From: Phycisphaerales bacterium
GTDB lineage: Bacteria; Planctomycetota; Phycisphaerae; Phycisphaerales; UBA1924
Direction: 5' to 3'
Length of the DNA stretch: 64,000 bases
Assembly (NCBI GenBank): GCA_007693785.1
Contig: RECY01000030.1
Coordinates: 16,300 to 80,299 of the forward strand
In this document: one piece after another, positions 8,538 to 18,800 of the stretch
Layout: each line of letters opens with the position of its first letter
How positions within the stretch are numbered: the first letter of the stretch is position 1
Position numbers and translations under genes: made by a program
The notes under the pieces: generated by a model
The model's database searches: none
What the model was told of the DNA's origin: nothing
What the model saw: the letters and a program-made list of their open reading frames with translations, nothing else

Positions 8538-9371
8538 TCAGCGTTCGGCCTTTTTCAGTCCCTTTCGCACGGCCGTCCGCAGCACGCGGTCGGTCATGCC
8601 GGGCATCGCGTTCGCCATCGCGAACATCGTGCGCGCGCCGAGGCTTGTCCAGACCTCGCCGCCGCGGGGGTGGCGGAGGCGGCGGACGATCGCTCGGGCG
8701 ACCTTCTCCGGCGGCTGTCGCACGGCGTCGGGCGTCGGGAACGCGAGCTTGCCGCTGCTCGAGCGCGTGGCGGCCGTGTCGAAAAACTCAGTCTTCGTCC
8801 CGATCGGGTGGACGGTGCTCACGGCGATCTTCTCGCTGGCGAGTTCGGCGCGGAGGGCGCGCCCGAGGTGGTCTTGGGCCGCTTTGGTGGCGCAGTATGG
8901 CCCGTAGTACGGCACGCCGAGCTTGCTGAGGCAGCTCGAACACATCAGCACGTGCCCGCCGCTGTTGTGCGCGCGCAGTCGCTCGATCGCGGGGCGAACG
9001 ATGTGGAGCGATCCCCAGACATTGGTCTCGAAGATGTCGCGGAGGGCTTGATCTTCGTCGTCGGTGAGCACGGAGCCCTCGTAGCCGTACCCGGCGTTGG
9101 CGAAGGCGGCGAAGAGCGGGCCGAAGGCGCGTTCGGTCTTGTCGATCAGGCGTCGGCACGCGTCGGGGTCGGTCACGTCGCACTCGATGGCGATCGCGCG
9201 CCCGCCGCTAGCTTGGATCTCGGCGGCGAGGGCTTGCAGGCGGTCGGTGCGTCGGGCGCCGAGGGCGACGGGCATCCCCGCTCGCGCGCACGCGCGGGCC
9301 GTCGCGGCCCCGATCCCGCTCGAAGCGCCGGCGATCGCGATCGGCTTGTTCGTCAGGTCGATTCTGGGCAT
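8538..9371 (-). CDS. Short-chain dehydrogenase/reductase (SDR)
   Basis: This 277-residue classical SDR is an NAD(P)-dependent oxidoreductase. The cofactor motif is GASSGIGAATARA (about 14-26). NAG appears as FANAGYGYEG, the catalytic Ser lies in VLMCSSCLSK, and the YxxxK motif is YCATK. The C-terminal region ends in a basic amphipathic stretch (RTAVRKGLKKAER). ATG 9371 (MPRIDLTNKP) is the natural start; the longer frame translates flanking sequence next to the type A repeat. The substrate is not readable. Confidence 0.9.
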   Translation of the reverse strand: MPRIDLTNKPIAIAGASSGIGAATARACARAGMPVALGARRTDRLQALAAEIQASGGRAIAIECDVTDPDACRRLIDKTERAFGPLFAAFANAGYGYEGSVLTDDEDQALRDIFETNVWGSLHIVRPAIERLRAHNSGGHVLMCSSCLSKLGVPYYGPYCATKAAQDHLGRALRAELASEKIAVSTVHPIGTKTEFFDTAATRSSSGKLAFPTPDAVRQPPEKVARAIVRRLRHPRGGEVWTSLGARTMFAMANAMPGMTDRVLRTAVRKGLKKAER

Positions 9372-9415
9372 GACCATTCTTCGCAGGTCATGGCTTCGAT
9401 GGATGCGAGCTCCCT

Positions 9416-9562
9416 GTGCCACGGACCTCTTCCGAGAGGTCAGTGCTCCGTGTCCTTCTCTCTTCTTCAACGCTCGCCTGGGTTTGAGTTGTCAGAACTC
9501 GGGGTGGGGAGAGAGGGAAAGGCGGGCCGGAGCACTGACCTTGCGGACAAGGTCAGTGGCAC
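9416..9562. repeat. Type A bi-hairpin repeat, copy 1
   Basis: The 147-bp element is bounded by GTGCCAC and GTGGCAC. The left hairpin is GACCTCT, loop TCCG, AGAGGTC; the right hairpin is ACTGACCTTG, loop CGGA, CAAGGTCAGT. The spacer contains GAACTCGGGGTGGGGAGAGA, which reappears in modified form in the 36092-36240 copy. It lies between the SDR start and the end of the MurJ fusion gene. Confidence 0.88.
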
Positions 9563-9593
9563 ATCCGGATCGAGCCGAGCGATTGGTCTGGCG

Positions 9594-11756
9594 CTACTTG
9601 CGGACGAGTTGGCGCAGCTCCGGCTGGCGGAAGGCGGCCGAGGCGAGGGCGTAGGTCATCAGCCCAACGACCACGCCGCCCGTCAGGCGCAGCGCCCACG
9701 TCGCCCACGTGTCCTCGCCCCATGGCACCAGACGCTGCACGCCCAGCACCGCGACCGCGAGCAGCGCGCTGCACGCGAGCGTGCGCGCGCCGGAAGCGAA
9801 GACGCCGCCGGACCACGGGCTCCACCCGGCTTTGCGCTGCAGGAGGACGCTGAGCGCCACCGTCTGCCCCATCGCGACGAGGGCCGTCGCGAGCGCGAGC
9901 CCGGCCTCGGCGAGCGGCCAGATCAGGATCAGGTTCAGCAGGAGGTTCGCGACCAGCGTCCAGAGCGCCACACGCAGCGGCGTCCGCGTATCGCCCTGCG
10001 CGTAGAAGGCGCGGGTCCAGAGCTGGTTCAGGCTGTAGACCCAGACCGCCAGCCCGTAGCAGACGAGCACGAGCGTCGCGCGACGCGCGCCCGCGGCGCT
10101 GAAGCCTAGGTCTGAGCCCTCGGGCGCGCGGAAGAGGACGCGGACGAGGTCCGGCGCGACGAGCAGGAGACCGACGGTCGCGGGGACGCCGATGAAGAGG
10201 CTAAGGCGGACGCCGCGTCGGAGTGTGTCGGCGAACGCGCCCGTGCCCGTGCGCACGTCGGCGGCGCTGCGCGCGAGCATGGGGAAGACGACGGTCGCGA
10301 CGGCGATGCCGAAGACGCCGAGCGGGAACTGGTAGAGGCGTTGCGCGTAGAAGAGGATCGCGTTGCTCTCCGGGTCGAGCGGGTAGTCGGTGCCGAAGAC
10401 GGTCGGCCCGACCCAGACGGGGTACATCGCGACGAGGGTGTCGAGCAGGGCGGAGAGCTGGACGGTGCCCATGCCGAGGACGACGGGGCCGAAGCGTCGG
10501 AGCGTGCGCCGGACGGGGTCGCGCAGCTCGGCGAGCGCGGGCGCGTCGGGGCGCTGCCAGCGGACGTGGCGACGGAGGGCGAGCAGCGCGAGGGCGATCT
10601 GGAGGAGCCCGGAGACGAGGGCCGCGATCCCGATCGCGTAGGCGGCGGTGACGGGCGCGGGGTCTGTGCGCACGAGGAAGGGGATAGCTGCGGCGATGAT
10701 GCAGAGGTTGAGCAGCACGGGCATCGCGGCTGAGGGCGCGAAGCGGTGGTGCGTCTGGAGGATCCCGCCGAGCAGCGCCGCGACGCAGACCATCGGCATA
10801 AACGGGATGAGGAGCATGATGAGGCGCAGGCTGAGCGCACGATCCGGGTCGTCGCCAGCGATGAGGAGAACGGCGAGCAAGGCGAGCTCGATGACCACCG
10901 TGAGCGCGCCGGTGAAGAGGGCGAGGGCGGCGACGGTGAGGCTGGCGAAGGCCTGGGCGCGTCTCGGGTCGTTCTTGTCGAGGGCGGCGTACTCGGGGAT
11001 GAAGGCGGCGGCGAGTGCGCCCTCGCCGAAGAGGCGTCGGAAGAGGTTGGGGATCGCGAACGCCGCGGCGAACGCGGAGCCGACGGCGGTGTCGCCGAAG
11101 ATGCGCACGGTGACCAGGTCGCGTGCGAGCCCGAGGACGCGGCTGACGAGGGTGATGAGGCCGAACGTGCGCACGCTGGCGGCGAGGGAGGGGGTGGGCG
11201 TTGTGGCTGGATCGAGGAGAGCCCCCTCCGCCCGCTGCGCGGGCACCTCCCCCGCCGGGGCGGGGGAGGGCGGAGGCGTGGCGCTCGCGGGCTCGGGGGA
11301 GAGGGCGGCGGTGAGTTGTTTGCCGAAGGGGATGGTGATCGCGAGGACGGCGGCTGTGGCGAGGGCGATGCCGAGGAGGTTGGCGAGGTAGTCGTCGAGC
11401 GCGACGGTGCGCCCGAGGGCGGGGATGCCCTGCGTGCTCTCGTTGATCGCGGCGAAGACGGCGGCGACAAAGAACGCGCGGACGACCGTCCTCGGTCGCA
11501 GCCAGTCGCCGAGCAGGTTGCTCGCGATGAGCAGGATGGTGAACCCGCCGAAGGCGGTGAGGTGGAGCGCGAGGTCGGGGCGGTGGAAGTCGCCGATGTC
11601 GATGGTCAGGCGGGGCCAGTGCGTGCCGAGGCAGAGGGCGACGGTGTAGAGGATGAAGGCCGCGAGGCGGAGCTTGGGCGCGGTCAGCGTGCGCGCGATG
11701 CGGGTGATGCGCGACACACGGGTCGTGCGCGAGCTCGGCCCGGGCTCTGGGCTCAC
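9594..11756 (-). CDS. murJ: VanZ-like domain fused to MurJ lipid II flippase
   Basis: This 720-residue integral membrane protein has a C-terminal part (about 193-720) that is MurJ/MviN, the MOP-superfamily flippase for lipid-linked peptidoglycan precursors. It shows LVSRVLGLARDLVTVRIFG, then NLFRRLFGEGALAAAFIPEY and many TM segments. The N-terminal part (about 30-142) looks like a VanZ domain: FHRPDLALHLTAFGGFTILL, INESTQGIPALGRTVALDD and LANLLGIALA reproduce the H, E-x-x-Q, P-x-x-x-R, D and N-x-x-G pattern. A Pro/Ala-rich linker (143-192) joins them and is partly encoded by a type F repeat. The GTG start at 11756 overlaps the parA stop (GTGA), so translation is coupled. MurJ alone is usually about 520 residues. 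Confidence 0.85.
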   Translation of the reverse strand: MSPEPGPSSRTTRVSRITRIARTLTAPKLRLAAFILYTVALCLGTHWPRLTIDIGDFHRPDLALHLTAFGGFTILLIASNLLGDWLRPRTVVRAFFVAAVFAAINESTQGIPALGRTVALDDYLANLLGIALATAAVLAITIPFGKQLTAALSPEPASATPPPSPAPAGEVPAQRAEGALLDPATTPTPSLAASVRTFGLITLVSRVLGLARDLVTVRIFGDTAVGSAFAAAFAIPNLFRRLFGEGALAAAFIPEYAALDKNDPRRAQAFASLTVAALALFTGALTVVIELALLAVLLIAGDDPDRALSLRLIMLLIPFMPMVCVAALLGGILQTHHRFAPSAAMPVLLNLCIIAAAIPFLVRTDPAPVTAAYAIGIAALVSGLLQIALALLALRRHVRWQRPDAPALAELRDPVRRTLRRFGPVVLGMGTVQLSALLDTLVAMYPVWVGPTVFGTDYPLDPESNAILFYAQRLYQFPLGVFGIAVATVVFPMLARSAADVRTGTGAFADTLRRGVRLSLFIGVPATVGLLLVAPDLVRVLFRAPEGSDLGFSAAGARRATLVLVCYGLAVWVYSLNQLWTRAFYAQGDTRTPLRVALWTLVANLLLNLILIWPLAEAGLALATALVAMGQTVALSVLLQRKAGWSPWSGGVFASGARTLACSALLAVAVLGVQRLVPWGEDTWATWALRLTGGVVVGLMTYALASAAFRQPELRQLVRK
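11219..11271 (-). repeat. Type F hairpin repeat, copy 2, inside a coding sequence
   Basis: On the minus strand this stretch matches copy 1 at 5234-5288, including the CCTCCCCCGCC / GGCGGGGGAGG arms and the GTGCC-CGCGCAGCGGGCGG tail. It is translated as PPPSPAPAGEVPAQRAEGAL within the linker of the VanZ-MurJ fusion, about residues 161-180. Reading stays open through it and both domains are intact, so this is an in-frame repeat insertion tolerated as a linker. Confidence 0.82.
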
Positions 11757-12685
11757 GCCGAAGGCTCGTCCTGGGGCGTGCGTGAAGTCGCGACGACGTG
11801 GACCGTCGGCGGCTCGGGGGCGTTGTCGGTCGCGTTGTCGGCGTCGAGTGCGGCGAAGGACTCGGCGAGCTTGCGGTAGTCGTTCGCGCCCGGGGCCCAC
11901 GGGGCGTACTGGAAGATCGTCTGCCCGAAGCTCGGGCACTCGGCGAGCTTGACGTTGCGCCGGATGTGCGGGTCGAGCACGCGGGCGTCGGCCCAGGGGG
12001 CGTCGGAGCCGCGTTGGGATTCGAGGAACTCGGTCAGGTCGGCGAGGACTTCCTGGGCGTGGGTCGCCTGCGTGTCGTGGGCGCAGAGGACGACGCCGGC
12101 GACGGTGAGGCGCGGGTTCAGGTTTGTGCGCACGAGCTGGACGGTCTCGAGCAGCTTGCCGACGCCCTGGAGCGCGAGGAAGTGGCTCTGCATCGGGATC
12201 AGCACGCGGTCGGCGGCGGCGAGTGCGTTCAGCGTGAGCAGGCCGAGCGATGGGGGGCAGTCGAAGAAGACGTGGTCGAACCAGCCGTCGATCTTGTTGA
12301 GGGCGGTTCGGAGGCGCTGGTTGCGGTCGGGCTGCCCGGCGAGGTCGCTCTCGGCGGCGGCGAGGTCGGTCTCGGCGGGGAGCAGGCCGAGGTGCTCGTG
12401 GATGCGCACGATCGCGTCCGGCGTGGCGGCGGGGTCTTCGAAGCAGTCGTAGACGGAGGCGTCGAGGGACGAGGGGTCGACGCCGAGGTGGAGCGTGGCG
12501 TGGGCCTGCGGGTCGAGGTCGACGACGAGGACGCTGTGCCCGGCCTCGGCGAGGGCGGCGGCGAGGTTGACGGTGGTGGTGGTCTTGCCGACGCCGCCTT
12601 TTTGGTTCATCAGGGCGGTGGCGCGGGTCCGGCGCGGGGGCTGGGGGGGATGGACGGGTTTGGCGTTCGATCCTTCTAAGGCCAT
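11753..12685 (-). CDS. ParA family ATPase
   Basis: This 310-residue protein is a Walker-type ATPase of the ParA/Soj family, which positions chromosomes or other cargo by ATP-dependent DNA binding. The deviant Walker A is NQKGGVGKTTTTVNLAAALA (about 27-46). Walker A' appears in VVDLDPQAHAT and Walker B in VFFDCPPSLGLLTLNALAAA. The start ATG 12685 (MALEGSNAK) avoids a longer frame that would translate the type C repeat upstream. No parB is nearby. Instead the gene overlaps the VanZ-MurJ gene by four bases, which suggests a link to cell-envelope growth or division rather than a classical parAB locus. That role is inference. Confidence 0.9.
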   Translation of the reverse strand: MALEGSNAKPVHPPQPPRRTRATALMNQKGGVGKTTTTVNLAAALAEAGHSVLVVDLDPQAHATLHLGVDPSSLDASVYDCFEDPAATPDAIVRIHEHLGLLPAETDLAAAESDLAGQPDRNQRLRTALNKIDGWFDHVFFDCPPSLGLLTLNALAAADRVLIPMQSHFLALQGVGKLLETVQLVRTNLNPRLTVAGVVLCAHDTQATHAQEVLADLTEFLESQRGSDAPWADARVLDPHIRRNVKLAECPSFGQTIFQYAPWAPGANDYRKLAESFAALDADNATDNAPEPPTVHVVATSRTPQDEPSA

Positions 12686-12709
12686 GGGCGGAGTATACGA
12701 GGTGGCATG

Positions 12710-12797
12710 GTGGCACAGGTCTCTGAGGTGGCATAGGTCCCCGACCTGTGTCTCTGAAGGCCTGAAGGGGAGGACACAGGTCGGAGACCTGTGCCAC
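12710..12797. repeat. Type C repeat with 14-bp perfect inverted ends
   Basis: The 88-bp element starts GTGGCACAGGTCTC and ends with its exact reverse complement, GAGACCTGTGCCAC. Inside is a second partial unit, GGTGGCATAGGTCCCCGACC. Another truncated start, GGTGGCATG, lies just outside at 12701. The GTGGCAC end is shared with type A. It lies directly upstream of parA and downstream of the terminator of the giant gene. Confidence 0.85.
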
Positions 12798-12813
12798 CAG
12801 GTGGCGGAGGTCA

Positions 12814-12848
12814 ACGAAAAACGGGCGTCCCCGGCTGGGGACGCCCGT
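12814..12848 (-). terminator. Rho-independent terminator of the giant secreted-protein gene
   Basis: A perfect 12-bp stem (ACGGGCGTCCCC / GGGGACGCCCGT) with a 4-base loop is followed, on the minus strand, by TTTTTCGTT. It starts 24 bp beyond the stop of the 2054-codon gene and is the clearest terminator of its type in the first third of the window. Confidence 0.85.
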
Positions 12849-12871
12849 CGTGTGTGGGGTTGGGTTGAGGT

Positions 12872-15800
12872 TTAGAGGAGGGTGAAGGGTGTGGGGATGC
12901 CGATGTTGCTGCCGGCGATGCTCCAGCCGCCGGAGAGGAACAGGTCGTAGTGGGTGAGCGTGGCGACGATGGGGAGCGGGGCGGAGACGACAATCGAGAA
13001 GTAGCTCAGCGGGTCGGCCCGGTTGAGGATCTCGGGGGCCTGGTGAAGGAGGAGCTCGGCGAAACCGCCGGCGGCGAGGTCGATGGTGATGGTCTCGACA
13101 TCGCTGTTGAGGAAGAGCAGCTCGACGGTGACGGTGGTGTCCGTGTCGGTGGGGTTGTAGAAGGCGAGGGTCTCGAAGTAGTTCTCGCCGGCGAGGAGGC
13201 TGTTAATGAAGGCGTCGCCGAAGAACCAGCGCTCGTTGGCGATGCTGACGCCGGCGTTGGCGTTGGCTTCGCCGAGCTGGAACTCGGCGGCGGCGACGGC
13301 GACGGGGATGTCGCTGGTGTAGGTGAGCCCGACGGGCTGGTTGTTGGCGAAGCCGATGCCCGCGCCGCGGAGGACGACGGTCTGCCCGGCGGGGACGTTG
13401 ACCACTCGGAAGTAGTCGGGGAGGTTGACGCGGATGTAGTCGCCGTTGAGGGTGACGACGGCGTCGGTGTCGCCGGGGTTGTGGATGGTGATCTCGGCGG
13501 TGACGCCGCCGCCGTTGATCAGGCGTGTGATGGCGCCGGTGGTGGCGCCGCCGGTGTGATCGCCGAGGATGGCGAAGCCGGCGGCCTCGGCCTGGTTGTA
13601 GTGCGTGAGCGAGGCGACGATGCCCTGGAACGCCGCGTCGTTGGCGGCGTCGGTCGCCTGGGCGGCGATCGTCGCGCCGAAGATGCCGACGGGGAGGCCG
13701 GCGGTCTGGTCGATGTTCCACCCGCCGCGGCGCTCGGCGCCGACGGTGCGGGTCTCGGTGAAGAACCCGCCGTCGGGCAGGGCGACGGTCAGGGTGACGT
13801 CGACCTCGAAGGGGCTGGGGTTGTAGTAGACGAGGAAGTCGAAGACCGAGCCGGGCTGGCGTTCGACGCGTGCGAAGGTCCAGGTGTCGCCGGTGACGTC
13901 GGTGAGCGCGTCGCCGACGGCCGAGTCAAAGTCGTAGCGGGAGAGCGTGCCGGCGAGCGGCCCGTCGCTCTCGAGGATGATGGCGTAGGGGACGTCGGGG
14001 GTGAGCCCGTCGATGATGAAGCCCGCGCCGTCGCTGAGCGTGATCCCGCCGCGAGCGCCCGCGCCGAGGGTAACGTTGCTGACGATGGTGGCGCCGGCGG
14101 CGTCGCCCTCGTACTGGACGCGGAGGGTGTAGGTGACCTCGTAGTCGTTGGGGTTGGCGAGGCTGATGAACTCGCGGATGTCGCTGCTGGCGAAGCCCTC
14201 GGGGTAGTAGAGGGTGAAGACCTCGGGCTCGGCGTTGAAGAAGATCTCGAAGTCGCCGACGGACTCATCGATGCCGGCGATGATGACCCAGAGCTGCTGC
14301 CCGGCGGCGGCCTGGAACTCGAGCGTGGCGGCGGAGCCGGGCACGGGGCCGGCGCTCTCCGCGATGAGGTTCTGCGGGAGCTCGTTGGGCGCGCCGAAGA
14401 CGCTGATGGTCGCGTCGAGGGCGGAGCCGTCGGTGCGGAAGACCTTGATGTAGACGTCGGTGAGGCGTGTGCGTCCCTCGGCATCGGGGACGACAAACGT
14501 GTAGAGGGCGCGGTCGCCGGGCTCGTTGATGGAGCCGTCGGCGCGGGCGTTGCCGGTATTCTGGTTGATGGGGGGGACGGCGGGGTTCTCGAAATCGACC
14601 TCGCCGGGGTCGCCGCCGGGCCCGCCAGGCGAGCCGGGAACGGGCCCGTCGATGAACAGGCGGTACTCGCCGGTGCCGGTGCCGCCGACGAGGACGTAGA
14701 GGCGGTCGCCGATCGCGAAATCTTCGGTGGTGAAGGTGACGACGCCGCCGGCGGCCGCGGAGGCGGTGCCGATGACGCTGCGGCTCTGGTTGAAGATGGT
14801 GAGCGTGGGCGCGTACCCGGGCGCCCCGACGGGGGTCACGGAGATGATGTAGCCGCCTTCTTCGATCGCGACGAAGGTGAACAGGTCGGTGTCGCCCTCG
14901 TAGTCGATCTGCGGGTTGCCGGGGTTGCCCGGCGTGGTCGCGCCGATAAAGGCGTTGCCGGTGATGGTGCTGAACGTCAGCGTCGTGGCGAAGTCGAACG
15001 CGCCGGCGTTGGCGTGGTCGTCGGGCGCGACGGTCAGGACGTCGATGTCGTAGGCGCCCGTCTCGGTCGAGCCGGCGCCGGCGTCGACAACGATGTAGTA
15101 GTCGGTGCCCTGGGCGAAGATCGAGTCGATGACGACGACGCTCGAGCCGGGGTCGAAGGTGGCGACGGGGTCGGTCTCGCCCTCGAAGAAGATCCGCACG
15201 CGCGGGTTGAAGCCCTCGGCGCCGGTGACGGTGATGGTGCCGTCGCCCTGGGCCTTGGGGGTGAAGACAAAGATGTCGCTATCGGTCAACTTCTCGATGA
15301 CGCCGCTCTCGGCGCCCGCGCCGGTCTCGGCATCGATCGGGATCCTCGTGGCGAGGTCGAACTCGCCCTCGTCGGCGTGGTCGTCGGTGGGGTCGAAGGT
15401 GACGTCGAGGCGGTAGGTGCCGGTCGCGAGGTCGGTCTCGCCACGGACAACGATGTAGTAGTTCGGGAGTTCGAGATCCCCGGTGACGCGCTGGTCGGCG
15501 GGCGTGGGGTTGAAGGTGAACGAACGGCTGGTGCCGGTCGCGGTGTCCACGAAGCCGATGCGTCGGAGGACGACGTTGCCGACGGGATCGACGGTGGACT
15601 CGTAGATCTCGAAGATCGCCTGGGGCGTGTCCACGAGGTCGGTGACGGTGACGGTGACGCCGCCGAAACCGACGGGCTGGATGCTGAAGACGTCGGAGTC
15701 GCCGAAGCTCTCGAACTGCCCGGTGACCGAGGCGGCGCCGAGGAAGTCGTTGAGCGGGATGGGCGTGGCGTTGCCCCAGTCGCCGAAGCGTGCGTGGTCG

Positions 15801-18800
15801 TCGGTGAACGCGGGGGCGTCGACGGCGATGTTGTACGCGCCGGTGGTCCCGTCGGCGCCGGCCATGATGAGGAAGACGTCGTCGCCCTGGATCACGTTGA
15901 AGGTGAAGGTGAACGCCTGGCCCTGGGCGGCGGCTTCGCTTCGGAAGACCGCGCCGTCGTTGTCGGCCAGGGAGACCACGGGCGCGAGGCCCGGGCCGGG
16001 GGTGACGGTGATGGTGACCTCGCCGGAGGCGATCGCGCGGAACCGGAACAGGTCGGTATCGACGGGGTTGGGGCGGATGGCGTTGGGCTGGATGGTGCCG
16101 GCGATCGTGCCGTTGCCGTTCGGGTTGATGCCGATGTGGGCGGCGATGTTGCGTGTGAACTCGCCGATCACGCCCGGGATGACGCCGTTGATGTCGGCGT
16201 CGGGGAAGTCGTCGCCGTCGATGATGGCGCTGAGCGAGGGCTCGGTGACGGTGGTGATGAGCACGTCGTAAGCGCCGATGAGGCGCATCCAGTCGACGGG
16301 GACGGTCGGGTCGGCCCGGTTGGCGAGATAGGCCTCGCGCTGCCCGCTCTCGACCTGGATGAAGTAGACCTCGCCCTGGACGACGTTGAACGTGACGCGG
16401 GCGTCGCGGTCGTTGAAATCGACCTCGGCGAGCGTGCCGACGTTGCGCGTCTCGGTGGCGCCCACCATCGCGGTGTTGTTGTTGTTGTACGCGATCTGCT
16501 GGAAGTCGTTGTTGAAGATGCGCAGCGCCGAGTCCAGCGGGCTGTCGAAGTTGCGGTTCCGGTTGTTGACGGTGATCGTCGGGTCCGGCGGCGGCGCGTC
16601 GGGGTCGTCCGGGTCGGGCTCGAAGGTCGAGAACGCGGTGTCGTCCACGATGATTTCGGAGTAGGTGTCGTCGAGGTCGTTGGTCTGGATGCGGATCTCG
16701 ACCGCGCCGGTCTTGGGGGCGCGGAAGAAATAGACGTCGGTGTCGAGCGGGTGCATGATCCGGGGGAGCAGGTGCTCCTCGAGGATGACGATGCCGCCGT
16801 CGGCCGCGGCGATCGCGCCGTCGATCGTGTTGAGCGGATCCGGCGCGATGACGCTGGGGCGCGGGTGCTGCGGGTTCGGGGGATCGGGGTCGTCCTCGTA
16901 GTCCTCGCGTCCGTCGGTAAAGATGAACGAGCGTGCGATGCCCGAGGAGCGGTCGAAGAAGCCGTTGGTGGTCAGGGTGTCGCTGAGGCGTCGGTCGAAG
17001 AACGGCCCGGGCAGCGTGATCTCGCGGGCGGCGGTGAAGTTGCCGGCTCGCGGCTGATCCTGGATCAGGCTGATCTGATCGACGAGCTCGCCGCCGTCCG
17101 GGTCGAGGTTGGCGGGGTTGGTCGGGTCGGACACGGCATCGACGATGACCTCGAGGTTGTAACGCCCGGTCGCCTGCTGGCTGCGCACCTCGATGAAGTA
17201 CGCCTCGCCGCCCCAGACCTCGAAGCTGAACACGCCGTCGTCGCTGAAGGTCCACCCTGCTTCCTGCGCGTCGACCTCCGGGGGCCAGCGGGCAGGGTTG
17301 AGCGAGCCCGCGGGGTCGTTGCCCACGGGCACGCCGGGGGGGAAGAGGCCGGTGAAGACGTTGGTGTTGTCGACGTAGACGGTGTTGCCGCGGGAGTCGA
17401 GCACGCGGATCTCGGTGCTCAGGAAGCTGATCGCCGGGGTCGCGATGTCCCCGCTGTTGGACAGGAAGTCGGGCAGGTTGACCAGCAGCTCGACGCGCGT
17501 GGAGGGGCGGTTGCCCTCGGCCCAGATGATCCTGTCGTCGTTATCTTCGTCGGTGTCCGTGATGCCGTCGAACCCGCCGAGCATGCTTATTGGGGGCACG
17601 AAGACGAACAGGTCGCTGTCGTTGGTGCTTTCGATGCGTCCCCAGCCCTGCCCGACCTGGACGAGGCGGTGGTCGACCAACTCGGGCCCGGCCTGCAGCC
17701 CGGAGACGTCGTTGAGCAGGACGGGGTCGCTCCAGACGATCGGCGTGGCGCGCTGGAGGCTGGAGGGGTCGCTCGGATCGTAGTTGGCGTGGTCGTCGGG
17801 CAGGCCCGGGGCGAAGGGGTTGGTGTTGCCGGTGATAGCGGATTCGACCTGGATGCTGAACGAGCCGCTGAATGCCTGGTCGAAGCCGGCGATCACGACG
17901 AAGTAGCGTTCGCCGCCGGTGAGGACGGTGCTGAGCTTGGGGATGTCGCCGAAGAAGGTGTCGTTGAAGGCGAGCAGGGTGCCGTTCTCGTTGTAGAGAG
18001 AGATGGTGCCGTCGATGAGGGGGATGAACCCGGCGGGGGCGATGTTGATGATCGCGACGCCGGACGCCTGGGCGGTGAACTCGAACTGATCGGTCGCGGT
18101 CCCGCCCGCGCCACCGCCGGCGTTGCCGATGCGTGTGACCGGGTCGAGGTTGATGATGGTGCTGATCGCGTCGATCGCGATGTCGTACTCGCCGACGGCG
18201 TTGGGCCCGGCGAGCTCGTCGCTCCGGATGCGGATGTAGAAGGTTTCGCCGGCGCGGGAGGCGCTGACGCCGAAGGCGTCGTTGAAGAAGCCGGCCTGAC
18301 TGTTGGTGAACAGCCGGATGCCGTTGCGGTCGAAGACGTCGAGCTTGGTGTCGAGGGTGTCGAGCCCGATGGCGTTGAAGGTGGCGATGCCGTTGAAGTC
18401 GTCGTTGTCGGGGATATCGACGCGGTAGATGGTGTCCTGCCCGGGCGTGGTGATCTCGCCGAAGATGTTGAGCACGCCGCTTGTATCGTCAGGGGTGCCG
18501 CCGGCGACGGTGTTGGTGTCGAGATTGAGGCTGAACTCGCCGTTGGTCTCGTTCTCGCTGATGACCAGGACGAAGTAGGTCCCGGGGTTGAGCACGGCCC
18601 CGAGCCAGGCGTCGGTGATGACCCCGGGCCCGGTGAGGATGCCGTCGTTGCTCGACGCGAGCGGCTGGTTGTTCGCGTTGGTGACCGGCATCGGGGTGCC
18701 GGGCATGAGGGTGCTGTCTCGGTAGAGCTCGATGCGCGTGTCGAGATCGCCGCTGGTGGCCTCGGCCTGGATCGCGATCCAGGTCCGGTTGGTGAGGACG

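Noticed and set aside
9594..12797. A single 1067-codon frame covering murJ and parA
   Set aside because: The upstream third is the wrong frame of parA. ParA motifs are in another frame, and the murJ fusion begins at the GTG overlapping the parA stop.
12686..12814. A 43-residue N-terminal extension of ParA
   Set aside because: It is a translation of the type C repeat (Trp/His/Cys-rich), not conserved protein.
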